A stretch of DNA of 45,652 nt, taken from Planctomycetaceae bacterium (GTDB taxonomy: Bacteria; Planctomycetota; Phycisphaerae; Phycisphaerales; Zrk34). The stretch spans positions 1 to 45,652 of the forward strand of contig NYZD01000029.1 of NCBI GenBank assembly GCA_002685935.1, written 5' to 3'. The notes under the pieces are model-generated. The model had not been told where the DNA came from. It saw nothing but the letters and a program-made list of their open reading frames with translations, and searched no databases. A program made the position numbers and the translations under genes. This document shows, piece by piece, positions 33,798 through 43,697 of the stretch; within the stretch, counting starts at the first letter, position 1; each line of letters opens with the position of its first letter.

Positions 33798-35141
33798 ATG
33801 AAGAAACTCAGTACCACGATGCGTCTGACGTTCCTGGGTGCAGCTTTGATGCTTGCTGCCCAAGTGCGCGGCGTCGAGGAACAGCCCGCCGCCGCGCCGT
33901 TCAACTACGTCCGGGCGAAGGCGTTTCATATTCCACCCGAGACGACCACTGAAGAGTCGGGCTACTTCGCGCTCTGCGAGGGGCTCAACGGCAAGATCTA
34001 CGTGGGCACGGCGGCGTATGGGCGCAATGCGTATCTCGTCGAGTTCGATCCCAGGACCGAGAAGATGCGCATCGTGCTGGACGTGCACAAGGTGGCCGGC
34101 CTGCCGCTGACGCCCACGGGCTACGCGTCGCAGTCGAAGATCCACACGCGCTGCTTCGTGGGTAAGTCCGGCAAGATCTATGTCGGGACGAAGCAGGGAT
34201 ACGCCTCGGAGGCGGAGAAGGCGGCGAAGCGGCGCGGCGAGACGATTCCCGTCTACCGCGGCGGCTACGTGATGGTGTACGACCCCGCGACAGACACCAC
34301 AGAGAACCTCGGCATGCCCATGCCACTGACCGACGAGATGATTGCCGCCGGCAAGACCGAAGGCCAGGGCGTGATCGACGTGACCGCCGACGAAGCGCGC
34401 GGCCTGATCTATATCATCACATGTGAAGAACAGCATTGGCTGCTCTACAACATGAAGACCAAAAAATACCGTGAACTGGGACCGATCCTTCGCGATCAGC
34501 CCAACACGTTGATCGATGCGCGGGGACGGGGCACCGCGATCACGGCGGACTTCAAGGTCGCGCGCTACGATCCGGCGACGGACAAGATGACCGTTGACCC
34601 GCTCATGGTCGGTAACAAGCGATTCGGCGATTACCTTGGCGGGCATCGTGTGCATCCCGACTGGCGGATCACGCCGGATGGCAAGACGGCCTATATGCAA
34701 CTGCTCGACGACAAGCGGATGTTCCGCGTCGACCTGAGCGGACCCGCGGGTCAGCCGGTCGTGGCGGTGAATCTCGGTGACAGAATTCAGGGCAAGAACC
34801 CCGACTCACGGGGATCGATCTGTCTGGCCCCGGATGGCCGTGTGTATTCGGCGACGCGCGTCGATAACGAGACGGGCTTCGGCGCGGGGCTCCTGCACCA
34901 TTTGGTCCGCCACGATCCGACGACCGCCGCCATGGAAGACCTGGGCGTCTTCACCGTGAAGAACCCGGGCTTCGCCGGTAGCGCGACACCGAACCACGGT
35001 TTTCACAGACTGCCCGACGGCACGATGACGCCCATGCACGCGATGTTGGCGATGATCGTGGCTCGTGACGGCACAATCTATGCGACGAATCTCTATCCGT
35101 TCACGCTGTTGAGGGTCGATCCGGATGCGTACCCGCGTTGA
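33798..35141 (+). CDS. Secreted beta-propeller protein (SMP-30/NHL-like)
   Basis: 447 residues from the ATG at 33798. An in-frame GTG at 33789, with AAGG nearby, is an alternative. A signal peptide (MKKLSTTMRLTFLGAALMLA, ending near QVRG) is followed by a propeller with blades such as 'GKIYVGTAAYGRNAYLVEFDPRTEKM', 'GRVYSATRVDNETG' and 'GTIYATNLYPFTLLRVDPD'. The protein has the general look of secreted lactonase- or lyase-like propellers, but no catalytic set can be named. It is followed by an exported protein gene on the same strand after 77 bases, so the two may be co-expressed and act on the same extracellular substrate. Confidence 0.82.
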   Translation: MKKLSTTMRLTFLGAALMLAAQVRGVEEQPAAAPFNYVRAKAFHIPPETTTEESGYFALCEGLNGKIYVGTAAYGRNAYLVEFDPRTEKMRIVLDVHKVAGLPLTPTGYASQSKIHTRCFVGKSGKIYVGTKQGYASEAEKAAKRRGETIPVYRGGYVMVYDPATDTTENLGMPMPLTDEMIAAGKTEGQGVIDVTADEARGLIYIITCEEQHWLLYNMKTKKYRELGPILRDQPNTLIDARGRGTAITADFKVARYDPATDKMTVDPLMVGNKRFGDYLGGHRVHPDWRITPDGKTAYMQLLDDKRMFRVDLSGPAGQPVVAVNLGDRIQGKNPDSRGSICLAPDGRVYSATRVDNETGFGAGLLHHLVRHDPTTAAMEDLGVFTVKNPGFAGSATPNHGFHRLPDGTMTPMHAMLAMIVARDGTIYATNLYPFTLLRVDPDAYPR

Positions 35142-35218
35142 TCTCTCGCGTGGACTTCGTGCGGCGCATGGACGGACGTGAATCGCGCGTCCATCCCAAT
35201 AGCTCTGGGAGGCAATTG

Positions 35219-36556
35219 ATGACGACTGAACCCGCATCGACGTCCGCATGTCGAGTCCGAGGTCTGTACACGTGTTGCGCACTGCTGACGGTATGGGTCG
35301 CAGCGGCGCAGGCGTACGGCGCGCAGCCGCTCGCCACAATCACCGTGACCGAGACCGTTGAGATTGAACGCGGGCGCTGGCCGATCGTCGCCCGCGTGAC
35401 GCTCGAACGTGCGGCCGCGGAATCCGCGTCGCTCACTGACGCCCGTGGTGACGCCGTGGCGTTCGAGGTGCTCGACATCCATGCCCGTGAGTCGGGGGAG
35501 AAACCGCCATCAGAGGTCGATGTATGCTTCTTTGTCGAGTTGCAGCCCGGCCGGCAATACGTCTACACATTGCGGGCCGGGAATCGTGCCAGGGCGCCCG
35601 CCGTTGACGGGCCGCGCATCAAGGTGACCGGCAAGGGCTTTGGCCAGACGATCGACACGGGGCCCGCCAGATTCGATTTGGATCCGCTTTCCGGTCAGCT
35701 GTTGCGCTATGCGCTGCCGCTGACCGACGGTGATCTGCCGCCGCGCGGTTTCTATCAACGGAAGGATCGGCCCATTCATTGGAATCCGGATGTCTGGGCG
35801 CCGCCGCGGCGATGGGGGCATGTCAGCGACTGGGATGCGCGGCGGAATCGGAAGCGACCGTTGCTGACCGTATCATCCGGCACGCTGGCGTATCGTAGCG
35901 TTCGGCACGGCGTGATGCCCAATTCCAGATTCGTGGAGGCGACCGTCAGCTACACGATGTTCGCGGGCATGCCGTTCGTGCTCGAATCATCGCGTATGCA
36001 TTTTACCGCAGACGCGCGCGTCAAGGCCGTCCGAAACAACCAGCTGGTTTTCAGCCGCGGCGTGCACACGCATGCCATCTGGGCCGACAAGGCAACGACG
36101 CCGGCCACCCAACCCATCTACGACAAGAAGGACCACCGCCACTTCCTCGGCGTGGTAAGGAAGCTGCCGCCGGATGTGCCCTGGCTGGGCATGTTTCACG
36201 ATGATCACCGCTACGGCATCGGAATCGTGAATCTCGAGTATCACAACACCGCGCCCGACGGTTCACCGGGCCCGCGCGACGAAGACGCCCATTACTATTT
36301 CCTGGATTATGGCGAGGCAGGCGCGGGAGCGAAGATTGACATGAACTTCGCGTATTTCTGCCGGCCGGTCGTGTTTCAATACACGATTCCCGTCAGGATG
36401 CGCAAGCAACCTGTCATGGTCTCGCGCGGCACAATCTACGCCGAACGGTCCGCCATCCTCACGTTTCGGCTCGGCGACGACGAGGCGCATCAATTCGATG
36501 GTGTATTGCGCTGGACTGCATTGCTGCGCCAGCCCCCGACCGTGACGGTGGACTAG
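35219..36556 (+). CDS. Exported protein of unknown function, probably beta-sandwich
   Basis: 445 residues. I chose the ATG at 35219 because GGGAGG lies seven bases upstream; a longer frame beginning at 35138 adds an unconvincing leader. The signal peptide (about 1-36, ending AAQAYGAQ) is followed by alternating strands: a first domain around 'VEIERGRWPIVARVTLERAA' and 'VDVCFFVELQPGRQYVYTLRAG', then a larger one with 'PARFDLDPLSGQLLRYALPL'. The Trp/Tyr/His-rich later part ('GMFHDDHRYGIGIVNLEYHN', 'DAHYYFLDYGEAG') resembles carbohydrate-active beta-sandwich lyases or mutarotase-like folds. I cannot name a family or catalytic residues. Confidence 0.75.
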   Translation: MTTEPASTSACRVRGLYTCCALLTVWVAAAQAYGAQPLATITVTETVEIERGRWPIVARVTLERAAAESASLTDARGDAVAFEVLDIHARESGEKPPSEVDVCFFVELQPGRQYVYTLRAGNRARAPAVDGPRIKVTGKGFGQTIDTGPARFDLDPLSGQLLRYALPLTDGDLPPRGFYQRKDRPIHWNPDVWAPPRRWGHVSDWDARRNRKRPLLTVSSGTLAYRSVRHGVMPNSRFVEATVSYTMFAGMPFVLESSRMHFTADARVKAVRNNQLVFSRGVHTHAIWADKATTPATQPIYDKKDHRHFLGVVRKLPPDVPWLGMFHDDHRYGIGIVNLEYHNTAPDGSPGPRDEDAHYYFLDYGEAGAGAKIDMNFAYFCRPVVFQYTIPVRMRKQPVMVSRGTIYAERSAILTFRLGDDEAHQFDGVLRWTALLRQPPTVTVD

Positions 36557-36561
36557 GTCTG

Positions 36562-36579
36562 CCGCGCGCTCGCGCGTGG
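36562..36579. terminator. GC-rich hairpin between convergent genes
   Basis: CCGCGCG-CTCG-CGCGTGG can form a seven-pair stem with one G-T pair, six bases after the stop of the plus-strand gene and 19 bases before the stop of the minus-strand receiver gene. There is no T-tract, so the terminator call is tentative. Confidence 0.35.
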
Positions 36580-36598
36580 GCCATCACCCCGCCCCGGC

Positions 36599-37267
36599 CT
36601 ATGGCTGGCCGAGCGCCGCGACGATCCGGTCCCGTTGGATGCGGCCCGCCTTATCCGCCGATTCAGGATCGATGGACGGATCAACCTTCTCCAGCAGCCA
36701 ATACGTGTTGGCCACCACGTCCGACGGCTCACCCGGCCAATCGTCCACCCCTAACAACATGGTGGCCTTTCGCGAGAACAACAGGACCGGGATGCGCTCC
36801 GCCCGATCCTTCGCCGCATCCGCCACGATCCTGGCAATGCAAAAACCGTCAAGAGACCAGTTGTGCTTCTGCTCATCCCATAGAGACGGCAGCTGGCTCA
36901 CCGGCGAGGCACTGATCTGATCGTAGATGGCCATCAGCCTCTCGGCATCCTCATCGGACCTCACCGGCGCCGCCGGGAAGAAGATGTCCGTCACCACAGC
37001 GTCACACGGCGTGCGATGGTCCAATGCCCTGCGGCAGAAATCGAGGCTGCTGAGTGTCAATACCGCGAAGTGATCGGCGTGCTTTTCGGAAAACCACTTT
37101 CGGTTGCGATGCTCATCGTCAGCAAACCAGATGATCGGCCGTCCCTCGAGCGACCGCCTTAACGGTTGTTCCCATCGCGCCGTGTCCCAAAGGGATGAGA
37201 TCTGTGTAGGCGGACAGCCCGATCGGTGCAGCGTCCCTTCGTCGTCGCCGAAATCAGCCATGCTCAT
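36599..37267 (-). CDS. Stand-alone receiver-domain protein with a 45-residue insertion
   Basis: 222 residues from the ATG at 37267, which has AGGGA nine bases upstream; another ATG at 37285 adds six residues. The CheY-like receiver residues are in order: acidic pocket Asp50-Asp51-Glu52 (IWFADDEHR), phospho-acceptor Asp94 (AVVTDIFFP), Ser165 at the end of strand four (VLLFSRK), and Lys194 at strand five (YWLLEKV). Between Asp94 and the DGFCIARIVADAA helix a 45-residue insertion replaces the usual short loop. No output domain is present. No histidine kinase gene is nearby, so its partner is encoded elsewhere. It may be a diverged signalling protein or a pseudo-receiver. Confidence 0.65.
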   Translation of the reverse strand: MSMADFGDDEGTLHRSGCPPTQISSLWDTARWEQPLRRSLEGRPIIWFADDEHRNRKWFSEKHADHFAVLTLSSLDFCRRALDHRTPCDAVVTDIFFPAAPVRSDEDAERLMAIYDQISASPVSQLPSLWDEQKHNWSLDGFCIARIVADAAKDRAERIPVLLFSRKATMLLGVDDWPGEPSDVVANTYWLLEKVDPSIDPESADKAGRIQRDRIVAALGQP

Positions 37268-37374
37268 CGCCGGGATTCCCTTCATCGATGATCACACCAC
37301 GTACCCATCGTAATCGGCCACAACGCATATGGGTGGAGCGGCGCGTGGGCACTGTGGCATTCTATGCATCGGCG

Positions 37375-38961
37375 TTACATTGGTTCGTCGGGCGCCCAGT
37401 TGGCGTAGAACTCGAACTGCGGGGATTGGCCCGGCTTGTAGTCGCCGTCGCTGCCGTCGGGATTGAAACGGACGACGAACTGATACGACAGGTGCGGATC
37501 GTCGATCAGGTCGTATTCAGGCAGCTCTACGCGGGCCTGCCCGTTCGCATCGGTGCGGACGTGGATGGAAGTGCCGCCCGCGGCCATGCGATGTTCGAGG
37601 CTGTTCTTGCCGTACGAATCGTGACCGGGCTGATATCGTTCGGCGTACCAGAATTCCAGCGGCTTGTCCGCCAGCGGCTCCCCGTCGCACAGCAGCGTGA
37701 TGTCGTAGGCATTGGGCCAGCGTTCGTAGCCTTCGCTGCGCACGCGATCGATGAGGAACTCCGTGTCGGCGGACTTGCGTCGCACGTGGACCCGAAACGT
37801 GTGCAGGAAAACCCGGTGCCGTTGCGTGGCGCGCTCGACGTCTTCGCCCTCGGAGTGGTGGATCGGATCATCGCCGCCGCAGTGTCCGGTGCATGCGATG
37901 CGTCCGTCATCAAGCACGGACATCGACGGCTGATAGACCTGATGCGCCTCCACCGAATCAGGCGCGGGCGTGCCGGGCAGAGGATGCCACGTGCGGCCCA
38001 GATCGTCGCTGTAGAAGTAATACCCGTCCCGCATGCACCCGACGAGCACGCCATCATCGGTGAGGCAGACGGCTTCGGGCACGACATTGCAGTCGGGTGA
38101 ATCAAACGGGGCGTCGTCGAAATGGACGTTGCCCTTGGCGCATTCCATGGGGCCCGGCGTGAAGCGCTGGCCGTCGCGATAGACGATTTGCCGACCGGGG
38201 AAAGCGAAGATCGAGTTGTTGATAAACAATAGATCGCCGCATGGCAATTCAACGAAGTCCGTCTCGGAGACGGTTTGGCCGTGATAGATCTGTTGAGGTC
38301 CGTTCCATGTGCGGCCGTGGTCGAAGGACGTCCAGAACGTCATCTGCGACTCGCCGGTGGCTTCGAGATTCGTGCAATGTCGGATGGGGTGTTGCGGTGT
38401 GCCCCAGCGCGGTCGGAACGCGACACACAGGACGACGGTACCATCGTTCAGGACGCGCATCCGGTGGGCATGAGAAGCAAAATGCGAATCGTGAAACGGG
38501 CCGGTGTGGGTCCAGGTCTTCCCGTCGTCGTCCGACACGTCGAGAATCTCGTTCGGTTGGCGCGAGCCGTCGAAACAGTAGGCCGGCCAGGTGCCGCGAA
38601 GGAAACGGCCGTCACGCGTGCGGGCGCTCGCGCCGTACAGGCCGACCGTGTGTTGGAAACGGTAGGGTTGGCGGGAGATTGCGCGCCACGTCTGAAGGTT
38701 GTCGGTCGATTCAATAACAACGGCCTCGAGGAGGTACTGGGATTTGTCATAACCGCGAGGCAGCCCCATGTGGTATAGATGATCGACGGACGATGGCGGC
38801 AGGGGTGGATCGGGCCAGGAGACTTCTTCAAAAGCGACGTACCATCGCCCGTCATCACCGGGAAATAGACACGTCCAGCAGGCGTAGTGCGGCGGACGCG
38901 GCGGATCGTAGATACAGCGCGACTCAAAATCGATAGCTTCGACGGGTGGTTCGGGCGGCAC
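37375..38961 (-). CDS. Sialidase-like (BNR/Asp-box) protein with C-terminal Ig-like domain
   Basis: 528 residues with no signal peptide. The first 380 residues form a six-bladed propeller with Asp-boxes SDDDGKTW, SFDHGRTW and SDDLGRTW. The rest ('FRVHVRRKSADTEFLIDRV' to the end) looks like an Ig-like or Cna-B-type domain with the TDANGQARV turn. A canonical sialidase F/YRIP motif and Arg triad cannot be placed with confidence, so sialidase activity is not implied. The GTG start has AGGAG eight bases upstream. The gene follows the GH42-like lipoprotein gene by 33 bases and is probably co-transcribed with it. Confidence 0.83.
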   Translation of the reverse strand: MPPEPPVEAIDFESRCIYDPPRPPHYACWTCLFPGDDGRWYVAFEEVSWPDPPLPPSSVDHLYHMGLPRGYDKSQYLLEAVVIESTDNLQTWRAISRQPYRFQHTVGLYGASARTRDGRFLRGTWPAYCFDGSRQPNEILDVSDDDGKTWTHTGPFHDSHFASHAHRMRVLNDGTVVLCVAFRPRWGTPQHPIRHCTNLEATGESQMTFWTSFDHGRTWNGPQQIYHGQTVSETDFVELPCGDLLFINNSIFAFPGRQIVYRDGQRFTPGPMECAKGNVHFDDAPFDSPDCNVVPEAVCLTDDGVLVGCMRDGYYFYSDDLGRTWHPLPGTPAPDSVEAHQVYQPSMSVLDDGRIACTGHCGGDDPIHHSEGEDVERATQRHRVFLHTFRVHVRRKSADTEFLIDRVRSEGYERWPNAYDITLLCDGEPLADKPLEFWYAERYQPGHDSYGKNSLEHRMAAGGTSIHVRTDANGQARVELPEYDLIDDPHLSYQFVVRFNPDGSDGDYKPGQSPQFEFYANWAPDEPM

Positions 38962-38994
38962 GGTGAGTTCTCCTGAGCGGGCGCATCTCGGCGA

Positions 38995-41900
38995 TCAGCG
39001 CAGGATCAGTGCGTCGGCGATCTTCAGGTTCAACGTGACGATGATGCGGCCGGTCTCCTGACGCACGCTCACCCGCCTGCCGGACGCGGATTCGACTTTG
39101 CTGATCGACCTATCGGTGTTGATCGTGACGATGAGATTCCTGACCGGTTGATCCGTCCAGTTGATCAAGGGAATGACGATACCGGATTCGGATTCCACCA
39201 TGCGCGCGTCGACCAGCGAGTGGGAGCGCTCAACCGGACGCGGTGTGCCGGCCGCAACCGAGCCGATGAGCGCCGCCGCGCCGGAGTCAAAATCGGTCGG
39301 CATGAAGTGCGACATGGCGTCATCGGTGCTGCCGCGATCGACGGGTCGACGAGGAATGGCGGGGTAGAAGTACGAAAGACCCGGCGCGAACGCGACGTAC
39401 GTGGCGCTGCCTTGGCCCACGGCGCGGCGGGTGACGGCGGGCGACCCGTCGGTGAATGTGCCCCGAACGTCGGCGCTCGTGGCCGTGATGCGACTGCGCA
39501 CCGCGAAGATGGGCATCTCGTGCGTCTGATGGTCAGCCGTCCACGTGACGACATCAATAGGCTTCGCAAAACGAATGTCCTGTTTAATGAACTGGACGTA
39601 AGAATCTTCCGGGAGATCAAAGCTCGATTCCTCGACGCCGAGCAACGCGCGGAGGATGTTGTTGGGGCGATTGAATTGGTCGTACATGCCCGCCCCGGCC
39701 GTGGCGAAAAGTTTGCCGCCGCTGTGAACCCACTCTGCAATCTTCTGCGACGCGATGGTCGAGACGTTCTGATCGGCCAGATAGAGCACGGCATAGTCGT
39801 CCAGCGTGCCGTCGACCGCGTCGGCCTCGACGACGATGTCGGTCGCGAGCTGCTGATGCAGCATGGCGATGTAAAGCGAACGCTTCGCGGCCGCGAGAGG
39901 ATTGCGGCTGTTGTCCCAGGCGTCGCCGGTCTCACTCATCCAGAAGCCGGCGTTGCCCCATCGGACCTGGCCATCCTGGATGATGTCCTCGAAGCCGCCC
40001 ATTTCGTAAAAGCTCTTGAGCACCTGATGGAACATCGCCGGATCGCTGGTGTGATTCTCCGTGTTGGCGGTCTGGACGGGACGAAACTCAAAGAGATTGA
40101 CGACCTTCATCCCGTGGGCCAGATCGCTGTAGAACTGGCGTCGCCACTGCGCGGGGGTGTTGCCCGGCGTGTGCGGCATGACATAAAAGTGGATCTTCTG
40201 CTGCGGGTGCGGACGAGTGCCGGCGCGGAATGTATCCAGCAGCAGCGCCGACATCTGCGGCGTGCCGACGGGCAGTTGCCATATGTAATCTTCGCTCCAC
40301 GGCTGGGTCATGCCTTCTTCGCGGAACAACGTGACCCACTTGTGCACGTTGCCCACGTAGGCCGATGAATGATGCGGCGAGTAGTTGGCGCCGATGCCGG
40401 CGTTGGGCAGGTACTGGCGGATCAGATCGGTCAGGCCCTTCTGCGCGGCGATGCCGAATTCCTGACGGTAGCGGCGCGAGTAGTAGAAAACGCGCGGATT
40501 GGATTTATCGTCGGGGTTGTATTGGATGTCCGACCATTCACCGTCCCCGCCGGGGATCAGATCGGTCAGCGTGAGCCCGCGCGACTGCGCCCAGTTGCGA
40601 AAACCCTCGTGGTCATCTGCCTCGGGCGTGGGCAAGCCGATCTCGTCACCGAGGCTGACGGTATGGATCAGACCGGCGATCCCCTGCTCCGTCAGCTCCT
40701 TCAGCTTCTTCGTCGCCGCCGTCGTCTTGGCCTCGAAGGTGTAGTCATACCCGGAGTAGAGCGCATCGGTGTACCCGCGTGGCGCTTGCGGCGTGCCCGC
40801 GGCGACGGTGTGGCCACCCGACAGAATCGTCGCGAGGGCGAACAGGTCGACGAACTCTTCGACGGCCCGTGCCACCTCGGGGCTGTTCTCACGATTTGAG
40901 CCGAACGTGTAACCGTGAATGACCGTGCGTCGCGGGCGCTGGCCGTGCAGCGGCTTGCTTTTGAGATCCGCCAGCAACTTGAACAACACGTCCTGGGTCA
41001 GGCCGACGCGGCGGCTGTAGCGCGTGTCGGCGTGATAGGTCAGCTCGGGATTGGCAATATCGAATCGGAAACGATTGATCGATTCGATCTCGCCGGCGGC
41101 GTTGCGCAGTCCGATCTCCAGCGTGTAGTCAAGGTCATCACCTTCGGCAGTGGGGGCCCATTGGCCGTCGTTCAGTGAATCCAGCAGGCTGCCGACCTCC
41201 AGCCAGTCAGTCGTCTGATTGTCATCGGCGGTGAGCAGGATCGACTCGGGCCAACTGCGCAGGTGGACCCAATAGGGCGAGTGCTGCCTGCACGGCCTGA
41301 ACGTCAAGGTGACCGGCGATGAGCTATGGTTCGTGAGTCTGGCATGCACGTCTCCGGCCTGGGTCAGCAGTCCGTCCAGCGGCAGGTACCTCTCATTCTC
41401 AATGCGATGCAGGACGTCGGCTTCATCCGTGGTCAGCATGACCAGGTCGATGTTGCGGTTGGCCGCGTCGCCGGACTGCCGGTCCGCGATCAGCGTGATC
41501 GTCGCGGTGCCGGGCTGCAGGTCGACATGCGCATCGTGCCCTTCCCAGACGACGTTCTCCACGGCGCCCCAGCCCCACGCGACTTCCGGCTTGATCTTCT
41601 GGCCGAACGCCCAGATCTTCGGATTGGCCCGCGCGCCGTACTTGCGATCGAGAACCGTCGCGCCATCCTGAGTGATCCGCACGGTGAATTGCGTTTCAAA
41701 TCGGTAGGCGGCCTCGTAGCGGACGAGCGCGAGATACTTACCGGCGGCCGGCACGTTGACGTTGATCGTGGCGACCGTCCGATCGCACGTCGCCGGTGCG
41801 CCGAGAAAGGCCTTGCGAGACAGGAAGCAATTGGCGAACGTGGCGGCGTAATAGTTCTCTCCCCACGACTTGGCTTGCCAGCCCTTCGCGTCTTGAATGA

Positions 41901-42090
41901 TAAACTCCTCAGCTTCGGCGATGATCGAGCCGTCGGGTTGCGCGATGACGGCCTGATCGAGCGCGCGATAGTTCTGGGCCGGGATCACCACGGCGCCGGG
42001 GGCGGGCGGTAATCTGGTCTCATCGGCCTGACAACTGATCAGCCCCGCGCATATGGATAGGACAAGGACGGACGTATAATGGATTCGCAT
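38995..42090 (-). CDS. Large lipoprotein, GH42-like glycoside hydrolase with N-terminal beta-sandwich
   Basis: 1031 residues. A lipoprotein signal ends in the lipobox LISC (Cys20). Next comes a carbohydrate-binding-like beta-sandwich (about 50-215), then a TIM-barrel-like region with 'GIAGLIHTVSLGDEIGLP', whose Glu could be a catalytic acid, and 'GANYSPHHSS'. A 'VVEADAVDGTLDDYAVLYLADQNVS' segment resembles the trimerisation domain of GH42 beta-galactosidases. A C-terminal beta domain closes the chain. The GH42 relation is inference from layout, not a motif proof. The protein would sit on the outer face of the cell. It diverges from the ceramidase-like gene. Confidence 0.72.
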   Translation of the reverse strand: MRIHYTSVLVLSICAGLISCQADETRLPPAPGAVVIPAQNYRALDQAVIAQPDGSIIAEAEEFIIQDAKGWQAKSWGENYYAATFANCFLSRKAFLGAPATCDRTVATINVNVPAAGKYLALVRYEAAYRFETQFTVRITQDGATVLDRKYGARANPKIWAFGQKIKPEVAWGWGAVENVVWEGHDAHVDLQPGTATITLIADRQSGDAANRNIDLVMLTTDEADVLHRIENERYLPLDGLLTQAGDVHARLTNHSSSPVTLTFRPCRQHSPYWVHLRSWPESILLTADDNQTTDWLEVGSLLDSLNDGQWAPTAEGDDLDYTLEIGLRNAAGEIESINRFRFDIANPELTYHADTRYSRRVGLTQDVLFKLLADLKSKPLHGQRPRRTVIHGYTFGSNRENSPEVARAVEEFVDLFALATILSGGHTVAAGTPQAPRGYTDALYSGYDYTFEAKTTAATKKLKELTEQGIAGLIHTVSLGDEIGLPTPEADDHEGFRNWAQSRGLTLTDLIPGGDGEWSDIQYNPDDKSNPRVFYYSRRYRQEFGIAAQKGLTDLIRQYLPNAGIGANYSPHHSSAYVGNVHKWVTLFREEGMTQPWSEDYIWQLPVGTPQMSALLLDTFRAGTRPHPQQKIHFYVMPHTPGNTPAQWRRQFYSDLAHGMKVVNLFEFRPVQTANTENHTSDPAMFHQVLKSFYEMGGFEDIIQDGQVRWGNAGFWMSETGDAWDNSRNPLAAAKRSLYIAMLHQQLATDIVVEADAVDGTLDDYAVLYLADQNVSTIASQKIAEWVHSGGKLFATAGAGMYDQFNRPNNILRALLGVEESSFDLPEDSYVQFIKQDIRFAKPIDVVTWTADHQTHEMPIFAVRSRITATSADVRGTFTDGSPAVTRRAVGQGSATYVAFAPGLSYFYPAIPRRPVDRGSTDDAMSHFMPTDFDSGAAALIGSVAAGTPRPVERSHSLVDARMVESESGIVIPLINWTDQPVRNLIVTINTDRSISKVESASGRRVSVRQETGRIIVTLNLKIADALILR

Positions 42091-42174
42091 CGGATTGTTC
42101 CACGTGTGAAAGGACCTTATTGTAACAGGCTGGTGTGAGGCCTGCTGAGGATTCTGAAGCGGTCCGCGTGAGTC

Positions 42175-42184
42175 TGACGCGTCA
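42175..42184. promoter_or_regulatory. Perfect 10-base palindrome between divergent genes (possible operator)
   Basis: TGACGCGTCA lies in the 117-base space between the lipoprotein gene and the ceramidase-like gene, 24 bases before the latter. A perfect palindrome of this length is only mildly unexpected by chance. Confidence 0.2.
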
Positions 42185-42207
42185 ATCTATCTAAACAGGA
42201 ATAACCG

Positions 42208-43656
42208 GTGAGCAGACTATCAGCCGCCATGATTGGCTTTGAGATCACGCCGCGGATTCATCCGGAGTACGGCGCGTGGGGCACGACGCCGTCGGTGACG
42301 ACGCTCGACACGCTGTCCGGGGGCCTGCACGCACGTTGTCTGGCCCTGCAGCAGGATGATCGACGGGTGCTCTGGTATGGCTCGGATCTGGTCGGCACCG
42401 ACGTCGACGGGACCGATGCCTTGCGATTGCAGGTGGCCGATGCCCTGGGCATGGACGTGAGCCAGATTATCTGGTCGACCTCCCAGACCCATTCCTCGGC
42501 GGCGATACCGGGCTCTGCGGTGTCGGGCAGCACGAACACGGACCTCGTGGCGGTTGACAACGAATTCATTGAGGCCGAACGGCAAAGGTTGTTGAAGCGA
42601 TTGGTCGACGCCGGTCGCACGGCGCTGGATGAGCTGCGACCAGCCGACGTTTGGGCTGGGCGCGGGCACTGTGATTCGATCAGTTACAACAGTCGGCTGC
42701 CGATGCTCCTGGGCGGCTGCAAATTCAGCCGCGACTATGCCGAAGGGTTACAGAGCGACAAATATTTCGACCCGACGATCGGGATGGTGCGATTCAACGA
42801 GAAGTCGGGCACGACGATCGGCACGCTCTTTAATTTCTGTTGCCACCCGGCGGTCATGATTTGCGACAAATATCTCTCGTCGGATTGGGTGGGTTCAGCG
42901 CGACGACACATTGAGGCCGGGCAGGACGGTGCGCCCGCGATGTACCTGCAGGGCTTCTGCGGAGACGTGCACCCCTATTACATGTTCGGCACGCCCGAGC
43001 AGGCCACGACCCTCGGCGAACGGCTCGGCGCCGCGGCCGTGGCGGCGCTGCCGACGTTAGTCCCGGCGCGCCCCGAGCCATTTGCCTATGCGTGGGAAAC
43101 GATCCAGATCGCGCGGCAGCCGATGCCCTCACGGGAGATGTGCGAGCAGGGCGTCGCCGAGGGCGAGGCGTTCATCGATGAGGTGTTGAACCGAAATCCG
43201 CGCGCCGTGTGGATCGGCGCCTACAACGCCCCCGACCCGGACCTGTTCACTCCCGAGCAGCGGGCGGCCTCGGCGCGGATGTCGGCCGACTACTTTCTCG
43301 GGCTGATGCGCATGATCGATGATGGGATCGACCCGCCGCCGACGTATTCAATGCATCTCGGTGGCGTGCGCATCGGGGACGTCGCCGCGGCGCTGTCGCC
43401 GGGCGAGAATCTAACGCTTACAGGATTCCAGGTGCGCGGCCGATCGCCCTTCGTGCACACGCTCGTCTGCGGCGACACCAACGGATTGTTCGGGTACATC
43501 GGCGCCGATGAGGAGATCCATCGCGGCGGGGCGGAGACTGATTATCACTGGCGCCCGCCGAACAAGGGACGGTTTCGTCTCCCCCCGGCAAAGGGTTCGG
43601 CGCAGCGCGTGATTGACGGACTCGATGGATTGCTGCACGACTTGCATGACGCTTGA
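42208..43656 (+). CDS. Neutral/alkaline ceramidase-like protein without signal peptide
   Basis: 482 residues. The order of motifs matches the N-terminal domain of neutral ceramidase: 'SQTHSSAAIPG' (92-102) with His95 at the metal site, 'FNFCCHPAVM' (208-217) with His213, and 'FCGDVHP' (250-256), equivalent to the GDVSP loop. The C-terminal immunoglobulin-like domain of the classical enzyme is missing (typical length about 650-700 residues), and no signal peptide is seen, which suggests a cytoplasmic amidase acting on something other than ceramide. It starts with GTG and has AGGA eight bases upstream. It stands alone on the plus strand between two minus-strand groups. Confidence 0.8.
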   Translation: MSRLSAAMIGFEITPRIHPEYGAWGTTPSVTTLDTLSGGLHARCLALQQDDRRVLWYGSDLVGTDVDGTDALRLQVADALGMDVSQIIWSTSQTHSSAAIPGSAVSGSTNTDLVAVDNEFIEAERQRLLKRLVDAGRTALDELRPADVWAGRGHCDSISYNSRLPMLLGGCKFSRDYAEGLQSDKYFDPTIGMVRFNEKSGTTIGTLFNFCCHPAVMICDKYLSSDWVGSARRHIEAGQDGAPAMYLQGFCGDVHPYYMFGTPEQATTLGERLGAAAVAALPTLVPARPEPFAYAWETIQIARQPMPSREMCEQGVAEGEAFIDEVLNRNPRAVWIGAYNAPDPDLFTPEQRAASARMSADYFLGLMRMIDDGIDPPPTYSMHLGGVRIGDVAAALSPGENLTLTGFQVRGRSPFVHTLVCGDTNGLFGYIGADEEIHRGGAETDYHWRPPNKGRFRLPPAKGSAQRVIDGLDGLLHDLHDA

Positions 43657-43697
43657 TCGGACCGCAGCGCGGCACACCCCACTCAAAACATCCGCAT

